Shown: positions 1 to 11,632 of the stretch, piece after piece | Layout: the number at the start of each line of letters is the position of its first letter | Position numbering within the stretch: the first letter of the stretch is position 1 | Assembly: GCA_022702705.1 (NCBI GenBank) | Contig: CM040425.1 | Coordinates: 5,286,001 to 5,350,000 of the forward strand | Direction: 5' to 3' | Source of the DNA: Papilionanthe hookeriana x Papilionanthe teres | Lineage: Eukaryota; Streptophyta; Magnoliopsida; Asparagales; Orchidaceae | DNA: 64,000 nt | Notes under the pieces: generated by a model | Databases searched by the model: none | What the model was told of the DNA's origin: nothing | The model's input: the letters and a program-made list of their open reading frames with translations, nothing else | Position numbers and translations under genes: made by a program

Positions 1-1555
1 CCCGAATTTTTCTATAGTCGAGGCCATCTCTCGTGAAAAGTTATTGATTTTTCAAGTTCATGTCACTATTTTAGAGTATTTTAATTCCTATAATTAAGCA
101 TGTTGTAAAATAAATTCTAGGAAAATTTGGTGATGTTTCTAGACCAGTGGACCCTATGAAAAATATATTTCGAGTTAATTCATTCATAATAACCTTAATC
201 TGCCTAAACTCCCAAAATTGAAATCGAATTAATTAGGGTTAACCACACACCAAATCGACTTCGAAAACAATTCTCCATTGCTCTTTAGAGTCGGAGGAAC
301 CTTACATAAAATTTTAAAATCAATCGACTCGATTAACCCCACCAAATGAATTCATTAAGCCTCATAAGCAAAATAAACTTTAAAAATTCATAACTCCAAA
401 AATACTTTTCAAAAATTCATAAAAATGGCTTTGGAGCTTCTCCGATATTAGGGGAGTTCAGGAAAATTAAAATTGGAATTTTCTAAAAAAGTTGATTTTT
501 CACAATATTTTAATATTTTAATAATTAAAAAATAATAAAAATTACAAAAAATATTAAAAATCATAAAAATGTCACATTTCGACTCCTAATCACTTAGAAA
601 CAAACACCAAAAAATTGAATTTTAAAGGCTTAATGTAATTTTTAATATTAAAAAATGAATTTTCAACCTTTTTCACTAAAATAATTCTAATAAATCAAAA
701 AAAAATCAAAAAATTATAAAATTTGTTTCTCTGGACTCCTTGAGGTTAGAGAAATTTAGGAAAAATATAAAATCTATTTTTCAATTTTTATTTTATTTTA
801 AAATTAATTAATACTCTAAAACTCAAAATAATTATAATAAATAAAATATAATTCAAAAAATCACAAAAATCGGTCCAAGTGGTTCTAGTCATTAGTAAAC
901 ATCCCATAATTTTCTTAAGGACAGTAAACTTTATATTGATCATGTTGTTGAATTTTCTTGAAAACCCCTATTTTCTACTAAAAATAATTATATAAATAAA
1001 TTAAAGTCTGAAAAATCACATTTTCTCCTCTAATATCTTAATCGACATGATGAGCGAGTCGACATAAAAATTTCAAATTCATTTGAGCTCAATTTAATGA
1101 GTTATGAAATAAATAAGCTCTAAAAGGCATAAAGGTAATTAAAGAATTTTAACCCTTAATTAAAACATTAGGTTTAATCAAAATGAAGGGTAAAATATTT
1201 GATTTTAACTTTCTCTAGATGATTGAAACTTAGGAAATTAAAAGCGGTAGAAACCCATTAAACACTTTCGAAAATATTAAAATGAAACTCTAATTAATTA
1301 AATAATTTAAATTTTGGAAAGAATATATATTTAAAATTTGGATTATTAAAATAGGGATATTATTAAGAGGATATTTATTCTTTAATTTAAAAATCCCTAA
1401 ATAAGTCACTTCAATAATATTTAGTTCTTAATTAAAAATTAAAATAATAATCCAAACTAAATAAATTAAAAATTAAAAGAAGATATCCCTTAAATGAATT
1501 AAAGCTTAAAATGTCAAATGGTCCAATAATAAAAATCAAATTTAAAATCTTGGAG

Positions 1556-1830
1556 TTAAATTAAATTAAATTAAATTAAGTCAAGTCAAAGTTTAAATTA
1601 AATTGAATTAACACCTTAACAATTAAATAAATTAAATTTAAAATATTGAAACTAAAATTAATTTAAATTAAATTAAATTAAAATTAAATTAAAATTAAAT
1701 TAAAATTAAATTAAATTAAATTAAATTAAAATTTAATTAAAATTTAATTAAATTAAAATTAAATTAAATTAAATTAAATTAAATTAAATTAAAGTCAAAT
1801 TAAATTAAATAAAATTAAATTAAAATCACT
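1556..1830. repeat. AT-only low-complexity tract, degenerate (AAATT)n
   Basis: Near-continuous degenerate pentanucleotide repeat inside the 5' LTR of A. The equivalent stretch of B's LTRs (around 38470) has only a few units, so the tract expanded in A after insertion or in its sublineage. Confidence 0.75.
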
Positions 1831-4023
1831 TAACAACAAACCTAAATGAAATCATTAAGAGTTAAATCAAAATATATCAATAATTTCAACACCTCATTCT
1901 ATCTAAGTAAATTTAAAACATAAACATCAATCGAAATACTAAGATAATTGAAAGTGTAAAGATTTAAATTAAATCTAAAATAATTCAACACTATTCCAAA
2001 CTTAAGATTATTAATTAAAACCTCATAATTAAATTAAATCACTTTAAATCATTAACTCAAACTTTAAATTAAGAATGATTAAAATTCTCAACAACCCAAC
2101 TCGCCTTTAAAGGCTTTAATTATTATAACTCTTAAATAGAGTATTAAGTGAGATGTCACTTCATTCATCGTGTAATCAAATACCCGAGTTCACCGAGCAA
2201 GAGACAAAGCTTAACTAAACTCCTGGATGATTAATTCACTCGTGCAACTAAATTTACTTGGACTCAAAATAATCCTGAAGTATTAAAAGATGTTTAGGAC
2301 TCGTCCTAAGCACTTCCTTAATATGACGGATGTCTTAGAAGAACAATTGAATTTAATTGTTCTTCGATGAATAAAATCATCCTTAAACCAAACCAATGAA
2401 CCTGTACGTCATAGGAGATGACTAGCAATAGGATTAGGAACTTCGTAGACAACCAAAACCCTTCCCATAGCTTTACCTAAGTATTTGTAATAAATATTTA
2501 AATGTCTTAACATGTGTTTTAAGTGCAGCTCGGGATGACGAGAAGACCCTCCAGGTACGCTTTTATTGCAATTTACTTTATTGCAATTTACTTACATGCA
2601 TTGCGCTTTACTTTTCTTACATGGTAAACGAGACTGTTGCATGAAAACCAAAACCTTTAGGATAGTCCCTGAACTGACACCAAAACTAAATTAAAAGTCA
2701 TTGCAAGATAAAATTCACTGCCACAACATTCCAAAATATAAACAACTCAAAATTTAATCACAAACAGAACAACAAAACTACAATTGTAACTAAATTAAAA
2801 CGTCTCGTCGAATGATCTGGAATACCTCGATGATGTAACCCACGTGTTGCTAACAGGATTTCCCACGGTCTAAATGAAAGTGTGGAACTCATTCAACTGA
2901 GTTTAGCAAATTCATCCGGACTAAGTGAATTCGATGAAAATAACTGTGCTGGGATGATGGAACCATGGGATCTTAATCAGCTCTATTTAAACAACTTTAA
3001 GATTTGTTTTAATTAAAATATTAAAAACACTCGGATTTTAAGATTTTCTCTAAACCAAAACACTTCTCTCATCTCCCGATTTATGACTTCTAAAACTAAA
3101 CCTCTCGCAACAAAAAGGAGCTTGGAGCATAATGGGCAAAGACGGCCATCGTCATCGAGAAAACTCGGATCCGCTTCAACAAAACTTTCTTAGTTTTAAA
3201 TAACCAAGCCATAAGACTTCGAGGTAGTTTGCTTAGTGCAACATAATTCCTTAACCTTTTGTTAGGCATTTGTATAATTATGTTATGCAAATTAAGCCCT
3301 AACCGGTCTTAGCATTCCAAGGTAGTCGTTTGGTACGACATAAACCCTCACATCTTCAAGGCTGTTTGTGTGATAATGTCATACAAATATAAGACCTAAA
3401 TAAATAAAATTGACAGGATTGCAACATTAAATAAAATTCCTAAATCAAGCCGAACAATAGGATAGTTGGGAAGTCGCCAAGATTCCTCTCGATCCTCGAC
3501 TTCTCCTACTTTTCTTCCTTCGGACTCCCGAAATTAATGGCTCCAAATTCGATCCATTCCCAATCGAAATTCCAAAATTCAATGCTTTGAAAACCTTAAA
3601 CTTTGAAATTCTCGAGAGAAAAACCACTCGATTATTATCGAGAGTTTTCTTAAATGATTCCCGTTATTTAAGATGTAATTAACTATAGGCTTCGCCTTAT
3701 AGTGGAACTTTAAGAACCCGTATAATATAAACCCCGCTTAATTCCTTTATATTAAGCTAGTGGAACTTGTCGGCTTATAAAATTGGTTCTCGTACCAAAC
3801 GGATGTCACAAATCTTCTAGTTTATTTAATCGAGCCTCATTATCAGCAGCAGTTCTATTCTTCTGGATAGATACACGGCTTGTGATGCGGTGCTCGTTTA
3901 TATAAACTATTTCGGGATGTGAGATCTGTTTGATTTTTCATATCTTAAAATTTTCAAACTTAAAATTATTTTCAAAAATCAAATACTACTTTTCAAATTA
4001 TATATTTAAATTAAATTAAAAAT

Positions 4024-4090
4024 TCGCCGACAACTTCTGTAGGCGACCTCCTTTTCAAAATACAACACTCAACCTAAAAATATGCCGACA
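4024..4090 (+). other. Doubled LTR-end signature; remnant PBS-like sequence
   Basis: Bases 4026-4039 (GCCGACAACTTCTG) are identical to B's LTR-end/PBS junction and are followed by a degraded GGCGAC stretch resembling the tRNA-Arg PBS. A second LTR terminus, TATGCCGACA, lies at 4081-4090 with no PBS after it. Bases 4024-4046 also form a near-perfect hairpin: TCGCCGACA, loop ACTTC, TGTAGGCGA. Which terminus is the true LTR end is unclear. Confidence 0.45.
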
Positions 4091-4340
4091 CCTCTATGCA
4101 TGGTCTACATATTAAGGAGCACACTTGCCCTCATCACCCCGATGTCCTCGCCGAGACACCTCGTCTCAAGGCGTCGACTTTTAGAAGGAAAGTGTGGTTA
4201 CTGAGAGGTGTTGTACTAGTACATTCTGAAAGGTCTGCTATCCACAAAATGGATCATGAGTTCGATGTTCCCATTGCCACTACCGTCGTTGCTTCTGAAT
4301 CAGTTGTGGAAAATAGTGACATACAGGAAAACCTATAGAT
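4091..4340 (+). other. Unrecognised segment at the 5' edge of A's internal region
   Basis: An 80-residue open frame (4096-4338) starts here, but I recognise nothing in it. It occupies the place where copy B has its leader and ORF1, neither of which is identifiable in A. It may be a rearranged remnant of ORF1 or foreign filler. I would not treat it as a gene. Confidence 0.3.
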
Positions 4341-4343
4341 TTA

Positions 4344-5962
4344 AAGCTGACTAAGAAGAAAATAGTTGATGATAGAGTTCGAAAGCTTCGGGCAAAAATT
4401 TTTGAGTTAGCCAAACAACGAGGGTTGGATATTGATGATGAAGACTACTTCTTGTCAGATTACATGGACGAAGAATTCATGGAAATTAATATAGTCAAAA
4501 CTCAGTCCACGTCATCTGTGCGAGAAGTTCCTAGTGAGGAGAACACCGCGGATGAGCTGCGAAGGACCATCCTGACAAGAGATGAACAGATTAGTCATCT
4601 GGAGAAGAGAATGGAGGAGATGACTGCAGCCATGACCGCCATGGCTACCCTCCAACGGCAATCATAGTCACAACCCGCAGTGTCTCTTGAGGTTAACTAG
4701 TCTGAGGTTATACACATTGCCAATGAAAGAAGAGAAATCGCTTCAGCTAATAAAGACGAGCTGCCAAGAAGAGATCCAACTCCGAGCCTACTGAAAAAGG
4801 ACATTAAATAGTTGGTCGAATAGCAAGTTCGAGGGCCTTGGCTCAGCCCAAAGGAGGTGCATCATTTTTAAAGGGTAGACCCTACCCGGAGGAGCTTGAT
4901 GCCGCCCCTTACCCTAAAGGCTTCGTGCCCCCGACTTTCAAGACGTTCGATGGGACAGGAAATCCTCGCCAGCACATAACACACTTCATAGCTAGTTTGC
5001 AACACAGTAGGAAGTGAAGCTCTGTTGTTCCAATAATTTGTCAGCAGCTAACATATTTGTGAAAAGATTCACCGGTGCCCGACATCATGTCACTATAGGA
5101 GATCTCGTGGTGGAGCGACAGAAGCCCGACGAGATTTTGGTCGACTACATTCTCAGATGGAGAAACTTAAGCATGAAATGCGAGCCTCAGCTGCAATAAC
5201 AGCACGCGATTGAGATACTACTCAATAGTATCCACAGTCTGGTGGCATTCATGTTTAAGTGTCTCACCATCAAGCACATGGAACCTGCAGAAAAGACAGA
5301 AAAGACAAAACCGGCTAAAGCATACGAGAAGAGATCTGGCGTAGTGGAAACGATCAATAAATGAAAGCAGCCATTGAGGATTCAGCCCGAGCAGTTGCCA
5401 CAACAGCACAGTCAGTTGCCTTAGTATGTTCAGCCTCGTACACAGCAGAGTAGTCATTCTGGTCAGCAGCAAAGGTTATACAGGATAGATGGAAATGTCA
5501 GAACGGCTACACAGAAACAACTCCTTCAAAGACGACGTTGTAGCAAAGATGTTCAAGAATTTGATGAAGAAGCCCGAGTTCAGATTGCTCAAGCTAAAGA
5601 AACCGAAAGAGGTGGACAAGAAGGATCAGCCCAACTTCTGCCCCTACCACAGGATGCTCAGACACACTATAGAAACCTGCTTCAGTTTTAAGGATTGGCT
5701 TGAGCGGAATTACAAGGAAGGGAATATAACGATACCGAAGGAATACTTGAAAGAACCTGAAAGAGGTTCTATAAATGTGATTTTAACCAAGCCAATCTCT
5801 CTGATTGATCCGTACACCGGTAAAGGTGGATGGAGTATAATTTGGAATGAGCTCAAGAAAGCCTTGGATCAAATCCAGTCTACTCCAAAGAAGGCCGCTG
5901 TCGGGAGTCTACCGCCAGCCCAATCCAAGATGAAGGTTTCACAGAGGAAACCATCGCGATAA
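4344..5962 (+). pseudogene. gag: gag of copy A, degenerate
   Basis: Capsid/nucleocapsid polyprotein of the element. The upstream peptide at 4344-4490 (RKLRAKIFELAKQRG, then MDEEFMEIN) matches the region just before B's gag. A short coiled-coil-like stretch follows (to 4667), then the retrotransposon gag core: KTFDGTGNPRQH around 4940-4980, and the conserved block GARHHVTIGDLVVE...VDYILRWRN at about 5065-5165. A glutamine-rich linker leads to a knuckle-like segment, CPYHRMLRHTIETC (about 5640-5680), a CX2HX4HX4C variant typical of this clade. Several stops and frameshifts interrupt it, for example near 4667, 5199 and 5470, so no full protein can be made. Confidence 0.75.
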
Positions 5963-5983
5963 GAATGGAGGAAGAAGCGGATC

Positions 5984-7212
5984 GTGAACAAAATTAAGGA
6001 CTATAGCGTGACGGGTAGGATAGAGGTTGTTTTAGATTTGGGGGTGAAACCCCTCGAACCTCTGACCTTGTACTATTATCTTTATGCCCCTCCAGGGTCT
6101 CAAAATGATAATATAAACGATGTTGGCTATGTTCTTACTGTCTCTAGTGATGACGTAACTAACTACAACCTCTCTAACCCCGATTTCGATTCCCAAAATG
6201 ATCCTCAAATCAAGATTGTTCCCGACGAGAATGTTAATGAAAACAAAGAAGATATCAACAACACCGGATACGACAAACAGAAGCGAGGAGCCAGTCCTCG
6301 AATGCAAAGGAGCTCCACTTGCCATCAACATGGACTTTTCAGATACAGAAGAGCCAGATACATAATAGAAGGATCTCTGGGTCCAGAAGAAGAAGAAATA
6401 ACAGAAGTATACTTGAGAAGTGGCAAGGTGCTACCACCAAGGATAGATCCGATGGATAAAGGAAAACAAGCAATTACTCAAGAAGAAGTACCTCCTGCAA
6501 TGGAAGAAATACAAGTTCGAAATGAAATTGAAGATTCAAAAAAAGTGGATTACAACGTGTTAGCTCATCTGAGGAAGTTGCCAGCCAAACTAAGCATTTA
6601 CAATGCTCTGATTCTGTCAAAGGAGATGAGAGAAAATCTGATCAAGGCTCTACTTTATTCGGATATTTGCTTAGCACGACATTGGCTAGCACATCCTCAG
6701 ATGAAGTTTGCACTTTGAAAGAACAGCCTGGTGTAACCTTCACTGATGAAGATTTGATACTCGAAACAGCGGATCACGACCGTCCGCTCTACATTTCTGT
6801 CATCATCGGTAGGTTCGTACTTTCCAGAGTGTTAGTCGATCTTGGAGCCGCGCTCAACATAATGAGTCTACGGACGTTAGCCTACTTGGATATCGACGCT
6901 CGAGAGCTTTCTATGGATAAAATGATGCTAAGAGGATTCAACCAGAAATTAGAAAGAGCCCTCGGATACTAGTTGGAAATCTAGTAACAACTGCAAAATT
7001 TCATGCCATCGATGCAGATACATTGTTCAATACCCTGCTTGGTCGGTCGTGGCTTCATAAGTATAATATGGTCCCGTCATCGCTAAACTAATGCATCAAA
7101 TACTACAAGAACAGACAAGAACATTGCATTAAGGGAGATTTACAACCTTTTTCAATACATGAAGTAGTCATTCACGAAGACGCCGCCTACTACACTCCCC
7201 CAAAGAGAATAG
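5984..7212 (+). pseudogene. gag-pol linker and aspartic protease of copy A
   Basis: The frame 5984-6718 is the linker, containing KVDYNVLAHLRKLPAKLSIY, which is near-identical to copy B. It is followed out of frame (6667 on) by the retropepsin. The active-site segment is VDLGAALNIMS (B has VDPGASINILS), where the usual pattern is D-S/T-G-A, so the Ser/Thr position is Leu here. LLGRSWLH at about 7035-7060 is the conserved C-terminal protease motif. A stop at 6970-6972 and a frameshift near 6700 break it. The protease would release gag and pol products in the virus-like particle. Confidence 0.7.
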
Positions 7213-8930
7213 TACTTTCAACAGAAATTGTGACAAGTAAAGCAGAAGATTTAGAAGAACTACGAGAACAAGACTATACCCTCCAGTTCAACGATCTCCT
7301 AATGCTCCTTCACAATGAGTTGGTGGAGGTTCTTTTAGCCTACCTATCTGAGGTCAAGGCCGGGGATGTGGTCGAGGAAGAACTTACCAGATTGTTGAAC
7401 GGACGAAGTTGACGATCAACATTGAAGTAGAAGGAAGCTTCGAAGAAGATAAAGAAATAATGATGATAAGTCAAAAGAAGCCTCAGTTTGAGATTTCTAC
7501 TGATAACACAGAAAGAGATGAATATGAATCACTGTATGATCAGATTAATCTTTATCTTCAAGCATGACTCTAACTCCGATCCACCCTCAAAAGATCGAGA
7601 GTATGGAATTTAAGGAAGTCCATAATGATGGTTTAAACTGATCAAGTTTTATAAAGCTTCTCCTTCTACTTCTGAACCTTGTATTACTCTCGAAGAAAAC
7701 GATTCTAATGAATTAATGGAATTACCTTTCGATTACTTTTCACCGTGTGTACAAAAGCTAATTCAACAAGGATATGTGCCAAAGAAAATGCCAAAAGATA
7801 AGCTACAATCATTCGAGAAATTATGGAGTATAAAAGGAAAGAAACTCAACTCAAAAGAAGGTCTTGGGTTCGCTATGATCAGACCCGTCGATGACTCGGG
7901 ATTTTGCATGGTTGTTACTAGTCAGCCAGTAGAAGATTGCTTGAACATCCAAGATGAATACGAAGATCAACAAATAGAAGACGCTCCACCAGAATTCAAA
8001 GAGGAAATCAAATCAACTGTGGACGAATTAAAAGAAATCAATCTCGAGACCGAGGAGCAGCCCCAACCAAATTTCATAAGTTTGTTGCTAAACGAAGAAG
8101 AGGTTACAGACTTGGTTAGGTTACTGTCAGAATTCAAAGATTGATTCGCTTAGAACTATGATGAAATGCCTGGACTATCTCCAGAGGTTGCAGTTCACCA
8201 ACTAGGAGTGGATTAAAGTACAACACCAGTAAAGCAAGCTCCCAGAAGAATGCACCTCGAAATCGAACAACAAGTTACAACAGAAATAAATAAATTAATA
8301 GACGCTAACTTTGTCCAAGAAGAGCAATATCCGACATGGCTAACCATCGTCGTGCCAGTAAAGAAGAAGGATGGACATATCTGAGTGTATGTCGACTTCA
8401 GGGACTTGAATAAAGCATGTCCGAAAGAAGAGTTCTCATTGTCGATACTGAAACTGATGTTGGATATTGTGTCGTCACACAAAATTTTCTCCTTCATGGA
8501 CGAATCATCAAGTTACAATCAAATCAAGATGGCTCCAAAAGATGCAACGCTTACAGCATTCAGAACTCCGATCGGGATTTACTGCTACACCGTTATGCCA
8601 TTCAGATTGAAGAACGCGAGAGAAAAATATCAAAGATCAATGATGAAGATCTTTGATGACCTCATTCATAACCAAGTGGAATGTTACATGGATGATTTGA
8701 TCATCAAGAGCAAAGTAAAGGAAAACCACCTAAATGATTTGAGGATCATATTTGAACGATTACGACAATACAATCTAAAATGAATCCCTTAAAATGCGTT
8801 TTCGGCGTTACCTCTAGAAAATTTCTAGGATTTGTTGTCCGTCATCGGGGAATCAAAATCAACCCGGAAAAGATTAAAGCAATATTAGAAATGCCTCTCC
8901 CGTAACCTTGAAACAGTTATGTTCTTTTCA
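7213..8930 (+). pseudogene. pol: Reverse transcriptase region of copy A
   Basis: Bases 7213-7700 are the poorly conserved protease-RT linker. RT-proximal sequence starts at 7716 (GLGFAMIRPVDDSGFC). The RT core has VDFRDLNKACPKEEF (about 8395-8440), the FMDESSSYNQIKMAP block, TAFRTPIGIYCYTVMPF, and the catalytic box CYMDDLIIKSK at about 8680-8715 with both YxDD aspartates present. The thumb segment (KFLGFVVRHRGI) is at about 8815-8860. In-frame stops (for example 8141-8143, 8213-8218, 8780) show it is dead. It is clearly the same protein as B's RT. Confidence 0.8.
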
Positions 8931-9545
8931 AGGAAAATTGGCATATCTAAGATGCTTCATATCTAATTTGTCAAGAAGGTTTCTCCCCTTCTTGAAATTA
9001 CTTCAAAAGGATGTCACATTTAATCGGGCAGAGGCGTGTCAATGAGCATTCGAAGATATGAAATGATATCTAATGATACCTCCTGTTTTGCAGCCCCTAT
9101 CCCGGCTAGACCGTTGATACTTTATAATGTGGCTTTGGACGAATCCCTCGGAGCCTTACTTGCCCAAGTCAATGATGAGGGTAAAGAAAATGCACTCTAC
9201 TACCTGAGTCGACGTCTAATACCGGCAGAAGTAAAGTATCCTCCTATTGAGAAACATTATCTAGCTTTGGTTTTCGCCGCTCAAAAGCTTAGACACTACA
9301 TGTTGTCTCATAATGTCAACCTGATTTCGAAAGTTAATCTGTTGCAATATTTGATGACCGGACCAACACTTTCCGGACGCTTAGCAAGATTGTCGATGAT
9401 AATATTGCAATTTGACATAACTTTTGTGCCCCTTCGCGCTATCAAAGGGCAGATTCTCGTAGATTTTGTCGCAGCGCACCCACTGCCAGCTGGGTCCCCG
9501 CTCAATGATAAATTACCATATGAACAAGTACTACTAATAGAGTAG
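8931..9545 (+). pseudogene. pol: Ty3-type RNase H of copy A
   Basis: The first RNase H domain follows RT directly. Visible landmarks are YNVALDESLGALLAQ, ENALYYLSRRL, EVKYPPIEKHYLALVFAAQKLRHYM and FVPLRAIKGQILVDFVA. It is largely open from 9036 to 9545 but joined to RT through stops. This is the RNA-strand-degrading domain normal for gypsy elements. The archaeal-type domain that follows is additional. Confidence 0.75.
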
Positions 9546-9547
9546 TC

Positions 9548-9926
9548 CAGTGCCAGACGTTGGGAAATGTACTTCGATGGAGCGTCATCAACCCAAAGAG
9601 ATAAAGGACAACAGACAGTGATACCCGGCAAAGCAGGAATCGGTTTAATCTTCGTGACTCCGGATCAGGCCATGTTGAGATTCTCCTACCACTTGTCAGA
9701 GCCGTGTGTCAATAATGAAGCAGAATATGAAGCTCTAATCACTGGTTTGGAATTAGCAATACTAATGGAAATTACAGACATTGCCATTTATGGCGACTCA
9801 CAACTTGTCATTCAGCAGGTGGCAAGATGGTACAAAATTCTGAAACCAAGGATAGAAGAATACCATCGGTATACGATGAGGCTACTTGAGCAAATTCTGA
9901 GTGTGATATTCTATAGAGTTCCTTGA
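9548..9926 (+). pseudogene. Archaeal-type RNase H (second RNH) of copy A
   Basis: A second RNase H lies between the first RNH and integrase. The catalytic acidic residues are all visible: MYFDGASST (Asp), VNNEAEYEALITGLE (Glu) and IYGDSQLVIQQV (Asp). An archaeal-like RNase H in this position is a known acquisition of the Tat clade of plant Ty3/gypsy elements. The stretch 9567-9926 is open, but stops separate it from its neighbours. Confidence 0.8.
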
Positions 9927-9929
9927 GCA

Positions 9930-11343
9930 GACAACGCCCACGTGGACACTTTAGCCAAAATTGCTAAAGAATTGGCTTGTCCACCGAAGATTCTATAGAT
10001 ATTACGGTACAGGGACGTCATGTTTTGTCACAACTCAACCTCGACAGTCTACACAAGATTGGAAAAGAAGAGATAGCAGCTATAATGGTAGATGATACAG
10101 AAGATTGGAGTCAACCATTGATAGAATATTTGCTAACAGGAAGGTTGCCAGAAGACAAATCAGCAGCGCATCAAATTCAGAAGAGAATCTCTCATATGTC
10201 TTAATTAACAGTGTTCTGTACTGAAGATCCTTCGATCAGATGCCTTAGCAAAGCAGAAGCACAAATAATATCAAAGAAGTACCAGCCAGATTTTTTAGAG
10301 CTCACCATTCGGAATCAAAGATGAAAATAAAAATAAAAAGGCTCGAATACTACTGGCCGGCATTGATGAGATTGCATGGATACAACAAAGAAATGTCATC
10401 AATGTCAAGTGCACGGAGTGGTCTTACACCAACCTCTGAATGTTCTACACCCAACAATTTCCTCGTGGCCATTTGAGTGTTGGGGCACAAATATAGTGGG
10501 TCCAATAGACCCTCTGTCTTTGAAAGGACATAGATTCATACTCGCAGCTACAGATTACTTCTCCAAGTGGGCAGAGGCAGTTCCACTACGGGAAGTTACA
10601 GTACTACAAGTTCAACATTTCTTCAAGAATCAGATTGTCTACCGCTTCGGTGTGCCGCGCAGGATCATTTCTGATAATGGGTCCTCCTTTAAAAGTACGA
10701 AAATCAACAACTTCGTCAAAAGACACGCGATAGATTAGAGATACTCTACGATCTACTACCCTAAAGCAAATGGTTTGGCAGAAGCCTTTAACAAGATGCT
10801 CGTTCAAATTCTAAAGAAGACACTCGATGACAACAAAAGAGGATGACACGAGAAATTGCTAGAAGCTTTGTGGGCTTACAGGATGATAGTTAGAACACCA
10901 ATGCAGTCTACGCCTTATGCACTTGTGTAAGGGTTCAAGGCAGTCCTTCCACTAGAATTCAACTACCGTCGCTCCGGATTGTCATCGCCAATCAAATTAC
11001 AACAGAAGAGAACGCCAAGCTTTGACTGGCAGAACTGAAAAATCTCGAAGGGAAAAGATTACTTGCACAGCAAAATTTGTAACTTTACCAAGAGAAGATG
11101 ATTCAAGCCCATGATAATTTGGTCTGCCTGAGATTGTTCAAAATTGGTGACCTCGTGCTCGTTCTCAAAAGGTCTATTCTTGCATACCGCAAGATAGGTG
11201 GAAAATTTGAATCGACCTGGGAAGGACCATTCGTGGTGGAAAAGGTTTACTCTGGAGGATTGTACCAATTGGTAGATTCTCAAGGGGAGAGACCCATGTT
11301 GTCGATAAATGAACGATATCTCAAGAAATACTACGTAACATGA
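9930..11343 (+). pseudogene. pol: Integrase of copy A
   Basis: Integrase would insert the cDNA into host DNA. The zinc-finger cysteines are in KKCHQCQVHG (about 10387-10415). The catalytic core shows CWGTNIVGPI, ISDNGSSF and ANGLAEAFNK. The second Asp and the Glu of D,D-35-E are present, but the first Asp is Asn, as in copy B. The C-terminal segment GKFESTWEGPFVVEKVYSGG and the stop at 11341-11343 close pol. Several stops (for example 10202, 10736, 10844, 10927) interrupt the frame. Confidence 0.8.
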
Positions 11344-11632
11344 GGAATCTGAAGAAAGATTTTCATTCTGATGTAGAATAGGGTCAGTGTCTGTGACTGG
11401 GTCCAAATCTTGTATTAAAATAAAATTAAATAAAATAAAATAATTTTTCCCACAAAGTAAAATATGCTTGTTGAAATTTTTAAATCTAAAACTTATAAAA
11501 TTTTATTAAATAAGTTAATGGCATCAAAAAATTATAAAAATTATTAAAACTGAAAGATAATAATTTTTGTTCTTGTTCTTATTCGTGCACAACACCACCC
11601 ACTGACATTTCCCCTGTTTACTTGTGCAGGAG
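11344..11632 (+). other. Spacer after integrase ending in a splice-acceptor-like site
   Basis: AT-rich spacer with no coding signal. It ends in a pyrimidine-rich stretch and TTACTTGTGCAG at 11618-11629, immediately before the AlkB ORF. Copy B has an acceptor-like sequence at the same place. Splicing is inferred. Confidence 0.45.

Larger units (their letters stand above)
1..4090 (+). repeat. 5' LTR of copy A (3' part, cut by window edge)
   Basis: AT-rich non-coding sequence with clear similarity to the reverse complement of B's LTRs. For example 1-170 matches the complement of 39850-40020, and 2800-3000 matches the complement of 37200-37430. It ends TATGCCGACA at 4081-4090, the same terminus as B's LTR. 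It also aligns with 18480-22050, the 3' LTR of A. Short open frames in it (such as 3096-3290 and 3445-3627 on the minus strand) have no recognisable product and are not genes. Confidence 0.8.
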
